Positions 11,451 through 23,100 of a DNA stretch of 64,000 nt are shown in pieces. The notes beneath the pieces are model-generated. The model saw nothing but the letters and a program-made list of their open reading frames with translations. It searched no databases and was not told the origin of the DNA. This DNA is from Linnemannia elongata (Eukaryota > Mortierellomycota > Mortierellomycetes > Mortierellales > Mortierellaceae), in NCBI GenBank assembly GCA_036320915.1, contig JAXBDG010000007.1, positions 1-64,000 on the forward strand. The letters run 5' to 3'. Both the position numbers and the translations under genes were made by a program. Within the stretch, counting starts at the first letter, position 1, and each line of letters begins with the position of its first letter.

Positions 11451-13018
11451 ATGACTGAAATCCGCCGAAAGCTCGTTATCGTTGGTGATGGTGCCTGTGG
11501 AAAGACCTGTCTCCTCATCGTCTTCTCCAAGGGAACCTTCCCCGAGGTGAGTCCTATACGATCCTCTTTAAATGACTGCAAAAAAGAGAGATACAGTGAA
11601 AATGGCGCAGAGAATACACGGAGTGACAGAAGGAACAACAGACAGAGTGAAAGACAGAATGACAGAGAACGACGGAAAGAAAACTATAGAGAGAACGACA
11701 TATTGAACGATAGGGAGGAGGACAGAGAGGAAACGACAGAGGCAGTTACAGAGAGGGCCATACCTTGTCGCCTTTTTGTCGCCCTCAACTTTCAACAACC
11801 GCCACCTAAACATATCCAAAAGATCAAGACCATGGAAAAGGAATTGTAGCCTATAGTCGACTCTCTTTTCTATCAGTCTTGGCTCCACATATAACAATAA
11901 CCCGTTGAAGACTTTTCGCCAGAGGACTGCAAACAAGACTGCAAACAAAAGTCGTTCCCACTCACTCAAGTTCATTGCACTCGCTCACCAATGATAGATT
12001 TACGTTCCCACCGTTTTTGAGAACTATGTTACCGATGTTGAGGTCGATGGCAAGCACGTCGAGCTCGCTCTTTGGGATACCGCCGGTAAATCATAAAACC
12101 ATGACATGGTGTCGCCTTTTTCTATTCTCACTTGATATCATCGCCTTGGACATCACGGCATCATGGTATCATGCCATGCAACACAGCCAGCGTATCCTCC
12201 TCTGACCAAGTCCATAATCCTTGTCCGTTTTTTTTTTTTAGGCCAGGAGGATTATGACCGTCTCCGCCCTCTCTCCTACCCCGACTCGCATGTGATTCTC
12301 ATCTGCTTCGCCATTGACTCGCCCGACTCGCTCGAAAACGTTCAGGAGAAGGTAAGAACAAAGGACAAAGGAGTAAAGGAAATAGGACCAAGGAACAGGT
12401 CATGATATGCTGGAAGACCCAAAAGCATGGTTTCAGTTCTAACCAAAAAGTACTATTTTTTTTGGCCTACCTTATAGTGGTTCTCCGAGGTCCAGCACTT
12501 CTGTGGCGGTCTCCCTATCCTTTTGGTTGCCTGCAAGAAGGACTTGAGATACGATCAGCGCACCATCGAGGAGTTGAGGAGGATCAACCAGGCCCCCGTC
12601 TCCCCTGAACGTGTATGTGGATGATAACCCGTTTTTTTTTTTGAGTTCTCTTGCACAACAACCACACCACCTCCTCCTCCTCGCCCCTCCTCCTCCTTCC
12701 CCTATGACACCTTCATTCAATCTCTCCACCCCCTTTGTTTTTCTTGTTGCTGATTTGTTTCTTTGTTTACTCCCCTTTTCTCTTTCTTACCCAACGGACG
12801 AATGCTATTCTTCTTTGTTCTAATTATCTGTAAATACTTTTTCTCTCGTTCAATAGGGTGCTGAGATTGCTCGTCATATCAAGGCCAGGGATTACCTTGA
12901 GTGCTCTGCCAAGACTGGCGAGGGTGTTCGTGAGGTCTTTGAGGGAGCTACCCGCGCATCCTTGTTGGCCAAGCCCAAGGGTGGTCGTGGCAAGAGCAAG
13001 ACCTGCCTTGTTCTCTAA
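11451..13018 (+). CDS. RHO1: Rho1/RhoA small GTPase
   Basis: Membrane-anchored GTPase that in fungi activates beta-1,3-glucan synthase and Pkc1 cell-wall signalling. Exons: 11451-11546, 11998-12085, 12242-12351, 12478-12612 and 12857-13018 (196 residues, all phases close). Visible motifs: P-loop GDGACGKT, switch [11 protein letters not shown], switch [20 protein letters not shown], the fungal-type G4 CKKD in place of NKKD, the Rho insert region, G5 ECSAKTG, a basic tail and the C-terminal CAAX box CLVL, which predicts geranylgeranylation. The first residue of exon 2 is Ile where most Rho proteins have Val. Intron 1 (451 nt) is purine-rich with GACAGAR-like iterations. Length and motifs fit Rho1 rather than Cdc42 or Rac. 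Confidence 0.97.
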
Positions 13019-13512
13019 GATGACTTTTCTCTACAGGACGAACACTCCGACACGATTGAACCAAGGGTGTTGTTGAGAAATGTCCCTTCCCTGCCCCACA
13101 ACGAACTATACTCTACTTCTTCGTCACTTTCCTCTTTCTTTCTTGACCTTACTTACTATCTTTTTAGTCCGCTTATTTTCATCCTTTGTGCTTCTTTTCT
13201 TTTCTTTTCTTTCTTGATCCCTTTTTCTCCTATTACCCAACGCAAAAGGATCGTTAAAAAAAACCACAAATAAAACCAGAACCATATACATCCACGTGAC
13301 TATTTGACATATCACTCTGCGGAAGATGGTGGCGAAAAAAGAAGCAGACTCAAGGGCGTCGACTGCCAAATGCTAACTTGCCTGGCTGGCTGAGTCCCTT
13401 CTTATTTCTGTGCCTGTCACTTGCGCATAGTTACTTTTTCCTTCTCTCTTCTCTCACTCTGCATCCTCCTCCTCCTCCTCTCACCAACACATACAACACA
13501 CACACACATACG
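13019..13512. other. Intergenic, rho1 3' end and CSN6 leader
   Basis: Contains an AATAAA signal at about 13268 that could end rho1 transcripts, then CT-rich sequence and a CACACACA run just before the CSN6 start. No gene seen. Confidence 0.5.
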
Positions 13513-15511
13513 ATGGCTGCAGTCAATCAGGATACCTCCTCTGTTGTGCTCAACCAGCCCAACAACTCTGGCTTGCTCATCGCCATGTACGTACATCAGT
13601 CCCGACAGTCAGACCCATAGAACAACGCCGGTCGACCGTGGTGGCGGCGTAGTAGTACGCGTCATTGTCCCTTGTCAAGGATGTCTGCAAAAGCAACTTG
13701 AAATCTATATTCGCATTGCAGAGTGTCTTTGTTACATGACCAGGGAAGAGGTGAATAAAGTGGAGAGCAGAGGGACGCGAGATGTCGCTGTCGCATACTT
13801 TTTTGGACAGCGACATCAGACCAACCTTCAACAAACTGCGGCGGACATGGGGGCGTACGGGTCAACGACAACCCAAGACGAACCCTACGTCTTGCTTACA
13901 ATACCAAGGCTTGATAAACACCTTGTTGACTCAAAAATATATATATATACTCACCTATCTCCCCGCCTATCTCTATTATAACGATAGCCATCCCTTGACT
14001 CTCCTGAACATCTCTGACCATTTTACACGCACAGTCATCCAGCAGGCCAGTCCTGGTCCAGTTCATGGTGCGGCCACAACAACTTACTTTGTATATCAGG
14101 AATCAACAACGCCTCAGGAGTCACTTTTCTTCTTTGTGCTAACCAACGTTGTTAACTATACCTGAACTCCCACGTGCTGTCACTAGTCATTGGAGCCTTG
14201 TTAGGTATTCAGTCTGGACGAGAGGTCGAAATCTTCAACTCGTACGAGCTGCAGTTTACGATTGAGTCTGATGGCTCTATTCGCATTCATGAAGAGTACT
14301 TTGTCACTAAGCAGGAGCAGTGTAAGTTGCACAGATGCCATTGCGCGATTCTTTACAAGTACTACCATTGTCGTCAGGAACCATACTCTCGACCTACTAG
14401 ATTAACTCTTGAGGTGGCATTTCATCAAAATAGTCCGCCAGGTGTTCCCTTCGTATGATTTCTTGGGCTGGTACACAGTGGGCCGCAAGCCTTCCATGAT
14501 TGACATCGATGTTCTCCAGCAGGTAAGGCTTTCTTCTTTCTATCACAGGACACTTTTCTCGCTCGAGTTGGTTTGCAGTGAAACATAGACTTACATCCCT
14601 CCCACCTCTATAGTTGATGACATACAACGAGAGTCCACTGTTCCTTCAGATGGACCCTAACGAGGTTCCTACACCTGCGCGGTCTCTTCCTATCACTGTG
14701 TACGAGTCGATCGTCGACATTGTTGATGGCCAGCCCCAGCCAATGTTCATCAAAGCAGCCTACAAGGTAGAGACGGGAGAGGCGGAGCGAATTGCTGTTG
14801 ACCATGTTGCCCATGCTGCCACGCACCAGGAAGGAGAGAGCTCGTTGGTCAACCATCTTTCAGGACAACAGAACGCCATCAAGATGTTGGATACGCGCAT
14901 CAAGCTGCTGCACGAGTACCTCCAGGATTCTGTCAATGGTAACAACTACAGCCTTGCCGCGTGGTATGAGTGTTGTGTCGGAGATAATTACTGGGCTAAA
15001 TAACTAACCACGATTATCTTTTGTTTACTTTCAATATTACAGGCAAGGTTCCCAAGGACCATGATCTGGAGAGACAGATCTCGAGTCTTTGCAACCGCTT
15101 GCCAACCATCTCTGGACAAGCATTCGAGGAGGAGTTCATGACGGTATGCTCCCTCACTATTTGTTGGTTGCATTGGGTATTGTTGCATGGACACGCGCTG
15201 GTTTGTCCGCGCACGAAGAGTATCTAACATACGTGTTCTTGTTTGATATTTTAGGAATACAATGATGTCCTGTTGACATCCTACTTGGCAACGGTGACAA
15301 AGGGTATCCACGCTATGAGTGACGTAAGTGCATCGACTGTTATGATTCCTCGGCTTAACTCAAGTCGCTGTGATTCTCGCTTTCAGTAATTGCTAATGGT
15401 TTAACTTGGATGACTTTTTGTGTGATATAGATGGTTGACAAGTTCAATGTGGTTGCCAGTCAGAACAGCCACCACGGCCAAGGCCGTGCCCGCCGTGGAC
15501 TGATGGGATAA
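13513..15511 (+). CDS. CSN6: COP9 signalosome subunit 6 (MPN-minus)
   Basis: Non-catalytic MPN-domain partner of Csn5 in the COP9 signalosome, which removes Nedd8 from cullins. Exons: 13513-13586, 13988-14067, 14187-14321, 14434-14522, 14614-14938, 15043-15143, 15255-15323 and 15431-15511 (317 residues). Family landmarks in order: HPLTLLNISDHFTR, VIGALLGIQSGREVEIFNSY, EEYFVTKQEQFRQVFPSYDF, LGWYTVG, SPLFLQMDP, an AERIAVDHVAH helix, the C-terminal helices QQNAIKMLDTRIKLLHEYLQ and NDVLLTSYLATVTKGIHAM, and a basic end GRARRGLMG. No JAMM metalloprotease motif (HxH...SxxD) is present, as expected for subunit 6 and unlike Csn5 or Rpn11. Length and order match animal CSN6 well. eIF3f and Rpn8 are the nearest alternatives but fit less well. 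Confidence 0.93.
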
Positions 15512-15871
15512 GTGCGCGGAACCCTGAACTCACAGAGGCCATGAAACAACGGACGCGTTTGAATACGTCTTTTGGCTGTAGTTGACGAACACACTGGCGA
15601 TACATTTGCATCAATGCATAGTCGATCTCTATGAACGCAAAGACAAGAAAAAAAAACTATTCTACACAAATGCACGTTCCTTTCGCTGTTCTTTTCTTTC
15701 TTTATTTGCAGAAAATCTGTCTTGACCAGACGAAGAGTGCCATTTGGAGCATGGTTCACCCCAATCCAAGGGCAATGGGCTGTGCACGGATGATAGCTAG
15801 TGAAATGCGAGTGGCATTTTTCACCAAAAGCAAGGGGCTACATCTATGCGTGCGATAGTAGCACTTTTGGT
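15512..15871. other. Convergent 3' flanks
   Basis: Short spacer between the 3' ends of CSN6 (plus) and the small membrane protein at 15872 (minus). No gene or RNA recognised. Confidence 0.5.
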
Positions 15872-16386
15872 TCATTTCAAACCTCGAGTGATGGCGAGGA
15901 GAAAAAGAGAGAACAAGCTGATAAACAACACGGGGCTTTCGAAAACATAGTCGAGGTATAGAGAGCTGTTCGAGCTCAAGGATCTGGCTACGATATCGAT
16001 CCTTTCGCCTGGATAATACGAAATCCTCTTTGGTTCCTTCCTACTCAGCAACAAAAAAAAAAAAGAGGAGATCCTTATTATTCATGTTTTAACTCGACGT
16101 ACAATCGCTCATGACGACAAAACGGAATAAAAAGGTTAGCACATTGTAGGCTCGCATACTCGGTAAGGTTGTGGTGGACATGAAAGGGAATTATAAAGTC
16201 TTCAAGGCGGGCGTATTTGGGAACATAGTTGGCAAACATGTTTTCGACATCTCGCCAGAGCACAACCCGGTTGCCTTCTTCGTCTTTTCGGGTCACAACT
16301 AAGCCGGCTCGCCTGTCGATCTTCCACTCCTGAAGGACTTCTGGACCGTTGACTCCTTCTTGAGAGTTTTTTTGGAGATATGACAT
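15872..16386 (-). CDS. Small tail-anchored membrane protein, tandem copy B
   Basis: Function unknown. Two exons, 16386-16160 and 16040-15872, give 131 residues. The soluble N-terminal module of about 75 residues carries GLVVTRKDEEGNRVVLWRDV then ENMFANYVPKYARLEDFIIP and ends HHNLTE. After the intron comes KEPKRISYYPGERIDIVARSL and one hydrophobic segment (about residues 112-127, FISLFSLFLLAI) close to the C-terminus, so it is probably tail-anchored or single-pass. The neighbour at 17304-18049 is a paralogue with the intron at the same residue and phase. I recall similar short proteins with an R-I-x-Y-Y-P motif as common in Mortierella genomes, but I cannot name a family. Confidence 0.8.
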
Positions 16387-17303
16387 GGGGTTATATTTTT
16401 TTTGTACGTTACAGGGCGGGGCGTGGAGGGATGAAAGACGAAAGGGGAGGAAGAAGAAGAGAGAGTTAGAGTGTGAGTGAGCAAGAAAGAGAAGGAAGAA
16501 GAAGAACAAAAGGGATCACCATGCATGAAAAACACGCCGTTATTTGTACGTTTGTTTGTGGCTTTCTTGAAGCGAAAAGTGGTGATGCTTTGTGTTTGTT
16601 GTCAGTGCTCAATCTTCAATGCTGACATGCGTCACTGCTCCGCCCTTTAATCAAGTAAAGACCCCCCCCGAAGAGTGAAGTTCCGGTAGTCGACCTCGTC
16701 AATACAAGGAGGAACATGGTCTGACTGAAGGGAGGGCATGGAAGAACACCAATCGAAAAAAAACCTACCTCTTGTCAACGAGGGACAAGTGTTTATCATT
16801 TTGACCTTCAAGCAAAATTCCGATACTATCACCAATTTGATCTTTCGTTTTCACTCCTCATGTGCACCACAAACGCGCCTTGACACGTTCGTTGCTTTAC
16901 ATTGACAATCTCCCATGGATTAAATTCACAAAACCGCCCTTCCTTCGGTACCTTTTTTCTTTGTGTTCCTAGGCTCTACCTCATGGGTACAAAACAAGTA
17001 TGCATATTGACGACAAGCTCACATGATGGTATCATCATAACATTTTTTTTTTTTCTCTGAATAAGTCGAAACTAAATTCAGGTACTGTCGTCGCCTTGGC
17101 TTGATCCCTCTTTCGGTCCTCGCACATGCCACACGTTGATCGTCCCACAAAAGGCGAATTTCTCCTCTCAAATGAATTTTGTTTCTTTTTGTATGAAGTG
17201 AAAAGAAAAAAGAAACACGATCTCAGAGTTCCATGAAATATGAAGTGACCTTTTTTATTTATTCGTGGTAGAGCACTCGCGCTGAAGTGTAATAATGTAT
17301 TTA
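16387..17303. other. Spacer between tandem paralogues, promoter of copy B
   Basis: Right after copy B the sequence is CT-rich on its sense strand. Further right (about 16560-16760) are words shared with the region upstream of copy A, including a SEGACTGAAGGGA-like core (TGACTGAAGGGA near 16722; CGACTGAAGGGA near 18284) and GAAGCGAA near 16569 and 18189. The promoter therefore seems to have been duplicated with the gene. No other gene seen up to the 3' end of copy A. Confidence 0.45.
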
Positions 17304-18049
17304 CTAGTTTCCGGCACTGACAGACTCATTGTGTTGCTGATGATGACAGCAAGAGTGAGTGGTACAACATGCCCTAACGTTTCCGACAGGCTTTTCGTTG
17401 GCTGTAGGTTGGTTCTGTTGCTGTTGCTGACAGCATGATGTATGGCGATGGCAGTGACAAGACCAGTTCTCATTCCTTTTAGCGTCCGCGGTAGTTGCGG
17501 GAGAGACTTCAATCTTACTTTTTGACGATGACGACGAGCCACGAACGCCAAGGAGGATGATAAGAACAAGAGTGATTAAACCGGGATACAACATGGGGTG
17601 CAGTTGTACTTCATGTTTCAGGAACTGGGGTTCAGTAGGATATGTGGAATCCAATGATCTGCCCTGGATTACGATCCTGTCATTTGGGTAATGCGAGATT
17701 CGCCTTGGTTCCTTCCTAATTGACGATAATGAAAAAAGAAGAGGTGGTTGGTTTTTTTTGCCGTTTTCAATTGACAATCAACCACTCGAGACAACCACCT
17801 GCAAGGCTGACAAAAATTTAACGCAACATACTCGGTGAGGTTCTTGTGGAAGTGAAAGGGGATGACACTGTCATCGATCGTGGCGTATTTGGGGTTAGAG
17901 TTGGCAAACATGTTTTCTACATCCTTCCAGAGCACAACGAGGCTGCCGTTTTCGTCCTCTCGGACTGCGACATATCCGAGCCGCTGGTTGACTCTCCACT
18001 TCTGGACGCCTTTGATACCCTCGCCTTTGAGCACGTGTTGATATGCCAT
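17304..18049 (-). CDS. Small membrane protein, tandem copy A, with Cys/His/Gln-rich tail
   Basis: Function unknown. Exons 18049-17832 and 17715-17304 give 209 residues. The N-terminal module (GIKGVQKWRVNQRLGYVAV, LVVLWKDVENMFANSNPKYA, FHFHKNLTE) and the post-intron segment (KEPRRISHYPNDRIVIQGRSL) align closely with copy B, and the intron splits the same Glu codon in both. One membrane segment lies at about 113-131 (YPGLITLVLIILLGV). Unlike copy B, about 78 residues follow it: a Ser/Lys stretch, then WSCHCHRHTSCCQQQQQNQ and CCTTHSCCHHQQH, a dense Cys/His cluster that could bind metal. The tail gained or retained here and missing in B is the main difference between the pair. Confidence 0.82.
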
Positions 18050-18423
18050 GGGAGCTTCTTGAGAGGTGAGGGTGAGGGTGAAGGGGATTGTGTCGAAGAA
18101 GGAATGAATGATTGAGAGAAGGAGGATGGGGTGAAGGAGAATGGGGAGATGAGAAAGAGGACATGCCTGTATTTATATGAGTGTCTGAAGCGAAGAAATG
18201 TTTCATTCTGCGCCCTCTTCTTGACGTCAATGAAGTTGTCACACCATGGCGCAAAGTCGACAGAGAGGGGTTTGAACTTTGACCGACTGAAGGGATATCA
18301 TAATATCTTTCTTGTGATTGATCATTGCGTGATATCCACAAGCTGAATTTAGATACCATTATCACCCATTGTCCCTGACACGTAGGATATCGAATCTACA
18401 ATACGGCATATTTATTTGTCACT
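18050..18423. other. Promoter region of copy A
   Basis: Upstream DNA of the minus-strand gene at 18049. It includes the CGACTGAAGGGA word at about 18284-18295 shared with copy B, a TTTATATGA box near 18174 (plus orientation) and palindromic GATATCATAATATC near 18295. No coding sequence seen. Confidence 0.4.
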
Positions 18424-19738
18424 GACGACTCAGTACGGAAAGGGGCAAGACTGCGAGGCTGTGGGATGTTCAGACAGGCCCCAATCTATCCATCTTGCCC
18501 GGTCATACTGAATCGATTAATAGCATTTCCTACTCACACGATGGACATGCGGTTGTGTATTCTGGTGACGATAATATGATCCGGTTCTTTGACACACTGA
18601 CTGGACAGCCAGGAGAAGTCTGAGAGAGTCAAAATGGTGGATTGTAGAGCGTGGCATTTTATCCTGGGGGCTTAGACACTGCGGTAGGGCGTGGTCGAAA
18701 TACTGCTCTACAATACAACAACCCAGCTAGCCTCATGTAGTCTTGACGTGACCATTCGACTTTGGGACGTGAACTCGTTTGGTACAGGCACGAACATGGA
18801 GAGCGGTTCCGAACTGTTGACGAGCGTGCTTTTACCTCTAGATGGTCGAGTTCTCGCCTGTGGTTCCAAGTCAGGAGCTGTGCGGTAGTATGACGCAGTA
18901 TCTGGAGAGTCTGGTCTAGCTAGTGTTTGCGGTGACAATCCTGTCAGTTGACTAGCTGTGTCTCCGAATGGTCTTCGAATCGCGTCAATAGGATTGAACG
19001 ACAGAGTCAACACTGTGTGGATTACAGGAACAGGTCCAGCCGACATTGTCTTGCGCGATCACACAGAACAGGTGAATGCAATGGCCTTTTCAGACGACAG
19101 CCGCTGGATCGCCACCGGCAGCGACGACAAGACAGTGCGACTCTAGGACGCTCACTCAAGGATACTGGACCGCATGCTTAAAGGCCTTACCAATGTTGTT
19201 ACTTGTTTGGTAGTCTAACCCAGCAGCCATAGAGTTTTTTTCGGGAAGTCGGAATAGAACTATTCGGGCCTGGGATTTGGACATTCGTGGGCGTAGAGTC
19301 GTTGTGAACAATGGAGGCCGCGCAGGACGTTGGGCGATATCAGGTTCATCTGATGGCTTAAAGATTGCTTCTATATTCTACTTGGACCGTTGTGTTGCGC
19401 TTTGGAGCATGGGGAACGAGAAACCTCAAGAAACGTTGCACGACAAAGAATGTTTTTGTTTAGCGTTTTCGTCCTGTGGCCAAGAGATGGGTGGAGGCTT
19501 GAGTCGCTCGGTTTGGCTCTGGAATTGTGCATCTGACAAGGCAGTAGAAGGAGGGGAAGGTCGGGAGGAGTGGAAGGGTTTGGCGCGTATCCGATATACT
19601 CTTGGACGTGTTAACAGCATTGCATGGAAACCTGATATGTTGGATTTTAGCATCGGATGCGAGAATGGGTCCCTTCAAATGTGGAGACTGGAGGAGATGT
19701 CAGCGTCGACGGATACATGGTCAGCTCAGGTGGTTTGA
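18424..19738 (+). pseudogene. Degenerate WD40-repeat gene
   Basis: At least six WD40 blades can be read across the plus strand but no intact frame joins them. Recognisable blade ends include TARLWDVQTG (18449 on), MIRFFDTLTG, VTIRLWDVNS, DDKTVRL-stop-D (TAG at 19144) and TIRAWDLDI. Blade starts include SINSISYSHDG, SVAFYPGG, VNAMAFSDDS and FCLAFSSCG. In-frame stops lie at 18621 (TGA), 18645 (TAG), 18886 (TAG), 18949 (TGA), 19144 (TAG) and near 19216 (TAA), and frameshifts occur near 18690 and 19230. The stops at 18645 and 19144 fall where the blade consensus has Trp (TGG). It probably derives from a large NACHT/WD40-type or other repeat protein. No N-terminal effector or NTPase domain is visible, so only the propeller remains. 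Confidence 0.8.
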
Positions 19739-20146
19739 AGAGCTGGAAATCCTGCTCTAGTTGCCTCGGATGCCGTTTTCGCTGATGCTGTCGGTCTCTC
19801 CTCACCCAATCAGCAGTTACTCACTCAGCATGGCAAGGGTGCTCCAGAGCCTGAGCCACTAAAAGTGATTGTTATATAGAGAGACACTGGGCATGCTTGA
19901 AGATTGACCAAGATGTGCACACCGCAGGATAAATGAAGCCATGGTGCATGCAAAGTTGCGGGAGGGTAATAGCATTAGTTTATATATATTTGCATTCAAA
20001 AAAAAAGTGGAAGCGTAGAAGAACAAGAGAAGAAAACAAATCGAGATAACAGGTGTAGAAATGTAGAAAATGAGAAAGGGGTAAAGGGCACGTTATATAG
20101 AGAAACAGAAAATAAAATAGATAACGTTCGTTTCCAAAATGTGCAA
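19739..20146. other. Intergenic, 3' flank of H+-ATPase gene
   Basis: Continues the decayed WD40 region for a short distance and then becomes the A/T-rich 3' flank of the minus-strand ATPase. No gene seen. Confidence 0.4.
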
Positions 20147-23100
20147 TTAGGCACGCATGGCCTCGAGAGCCTTGAGCTTGAGTCCGAGTTGACGAAGACG
20201 GTCGATCGAGCTCCAGACACGCTCCTGTTGAACAGCGCGGATCTTGCGGGCCGCCAACTTTTCCTTGCGAGCCTTGGTGGGCCAGGCATGGGCGGTGAAC
20301 TCAAAGTTCCAGTGACGGAAGATAAACACCTTGACAAAGTCGAGAAAGACGAAATAGACCAGCGAGATTGCAATGACGCAAATGCCCCAGACCCATCCGA
20401 TGGCCTCGCCGACAATGACTCCGTAGACACAGATTAACATGGCAAAGACCTGAGTACCCATGACTGCGATAAAGAAGATGGGCGAGGGCATGTTCTCCCA
20501 AAAGTGACCACCAAGACGGGTCGAGAAGATGACGAAATGAGGAGCCGAGGAGATGTGGAGGTACATGATGGCCTCGAGCTGGTATTCCGAGACCTTGAAG
20601 ACATCTCTTGCAATAAAGAAGTGAGCAAAGGACAGGGCGGTCAAGAGGGCACCCAGGACGATGGATAGGACGATCAATTGACCGATTCTCCACTTGTCGG
20701 GGTGGGCCGAGATCTTGGCGTTGTCGACGGAAATGACCAGCGTGGCGGCATCGTTCAGGATACAGATGAGAATCAGCAGGATGGGCTTCATGTGCCACTG
20801 GAGCGCCATGGTGATGCAGAAGAAGAACATCAAAAAGTGGACAGTCGATGTAATACGGTAAAGGGCGTAGGAACGCATACGCTGGAAGATGGCACGGGAG
20901 GTCATCAGACCATCGACAATGGTCGACAAACCGGGGGCGAGCAGGACGATATCGGCAGCAGAGCGGGCAGCATCCGTACATCCGTGGACAGCAATACCGA
21001 CGTTGGCCTTCTTGAGAGCGGGGGCATCGTTGACACCATCACCGGTCATGCCGACGAGGATACCACGGTTCTGGAGCAGTTCGACGACACGGTACTTGTG
21101 TTCGGGAATGACCTGAGCAAAACCATCGGCGCGGATACAGTGCTCAGTAATCTCCTCGTCCGACTTGTCAGGATCGACCAGGTGTGAGGCATCCAGAATA
21201 ACACGACCCATACCGAGACGGTGAGCGACCTCCTTGGCGATAATCTGCTGGTCTCCGGTAATCATCTTGACATCCACTCCCATATCACTACAGCGGCGGA
21301 TGGTCTCTCCAGAGTCTGGGCGAGGGGGGTCAATCAGAGAGATCATTCCAACGAGCTCGTATTCCTCGAGAGAACCATGCTTGGTACGGGCGACACCGAG
21401 GGCACGGAGACCACGCTTAGCAAGAGAGTTGACAGCACGGACAGCATCATCGTCACCACCGACAAGACGGATAATAACCTGCGGGGCACCTTTGGCGACC
21501 TTGAAGGATTCTTGAGAGTTCAAGTTCATGACGGTAGCCTGGGTCATCTTGGTAGCAGGGTTGAAGGGCAAAAAAGAGGTGACCTTGTAGCCGGGGACAT
21601 CGTGCTTGTGGGTACGGTTCTTGAGGATCTCGAGTTGCTCTTCGGCGGCGGTACGGACAGCGAATTCAATGGGGTCGTTTGCTCCAGGCTCGGCTGCGAG
21701 ATATGAGTACAGGAGAATATCCTCCGAGGTGTAGTTGTTGGTCAGGTAGGGCTCATCAAAGGTCAATTCGTTGAGGGTTAGAGTACCGGTTTTGTCAGAG
21801 CAGAGAACAGAGACAGAGGCCATCTCTTCGACGGCTGTTAGACGCTTGACAATAACCTTGCGGAGGGCGAGTTCCTTGGCACCCATGGCCATGGTGACGG
21901 ACATGACAGTGGGGAGACCGACGGGAATGGCAGCAATGGTCAAGACGAGAACCTGTTCAAGAACCTTCTTGAAGGCACCCTGAGGAGTGCCGCGGTTGAC
22001 GACCAAGAGGTAGATGAGAATGATGACGACCAGGACGACGGTAATGAGAATCAAAAAGTTACCGATACGGTTGATGATCTTTTGGAAGTGACCCTCCTCA
22101 GTAGCGACTGCCATCAGACCAGCAGCACGACCGATGAATGTATCGCCTCCAGTCTTGGTGACGACAGCCATCTGTTGACCTTGCTTGACAATCGAGGACG
22201 AGTAGACGGTAGCTCCCTTGTTCTTGGACAGTGGCAAGGACTCTCCGGTCAGGGCAGACTGATCGACCTGAAGGTCTCCCTCGGTAGCCTCACCGGTAGC
22301 GCCGATACCAAGAAGACGACCATCGGCAGGGATAATGTCACCCAGACGAAGGACAATCACATCACCAGGAACCAGCTCAGAAGTATCCAGTTCGACCAAG
22401 TGTCCGTTACGCCAGCAGCGGGTCTTGAGGGCAAGGGTCTGTTTGAGAGCATCCAGCGCAGACTCGGCCTTGGCCTCCTCGACGAATCCGATGGTCGCGT
22501 TAATGAAAAGTAAGGCCAGAATAATACCAAAATCCGCCCAGTCCTATTATTGTTTTCATTGAAGATAAAGGATGAGTTAGTTTGTGTATTTAGTATCATG
22601 GTCGTGTTGCAACAACACCAAAAGTTTCCCAGGCAGCGAGGGCACAGCATCCAATGCATCGCAGAATGACCCCGCAATCCCATGCACGTGCCACCACTCC
22701 ACGTGTCTGTCCGTTCCTGTGTGTCAACCAGGATGGCTCTAAAATAATCTCTCTTCCACTATTAGATACCAGGAGGCGCCTGGCTTATTGAGAAATTCAT
22801 CGTCGTGTAAACGCAGGATGGTTGATAACACGCCATCGAAAACACGTAGTCGTTCGACAGGGACAGCAGAAAGAAAGCATACTCAAGGAAGGAGAGAATA
22901 AAAACACGGAGACCACAAAACCTGTTTACCCAGAAAAGCCAACAACTGGCTTTCTGGGCTCCTTAAAGTAGAATGAAGCAAACAGCAAAAAAAAAAAAAA
23001 AAACGACAAGCAAGGTACAGGGTGGAAAGAGAAAAGGAAGTGCAATGACAACAAGCGGCAGACAAGACCAATCCAAAAGGCTCAAAGCATAAGAAAGAGG

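Noticed and set aside
11568..11975. Minus-strand 135-codon frame
   Set aside because: It lies antisense within intron 1 of rho1 and has no family resemblance.
18946..19181. Short intact WD40 frames as a separate functional gene
   Set aside because: Each intact piece is bounded by in-frame stops and continues as recognisable blades beyond them, so they are pieces of one broken gene.
20678..22513. Several plus-strand frames of 140-170 codons
   Set aside because: They are antisense shadows of the H+-ATPase coding exon.
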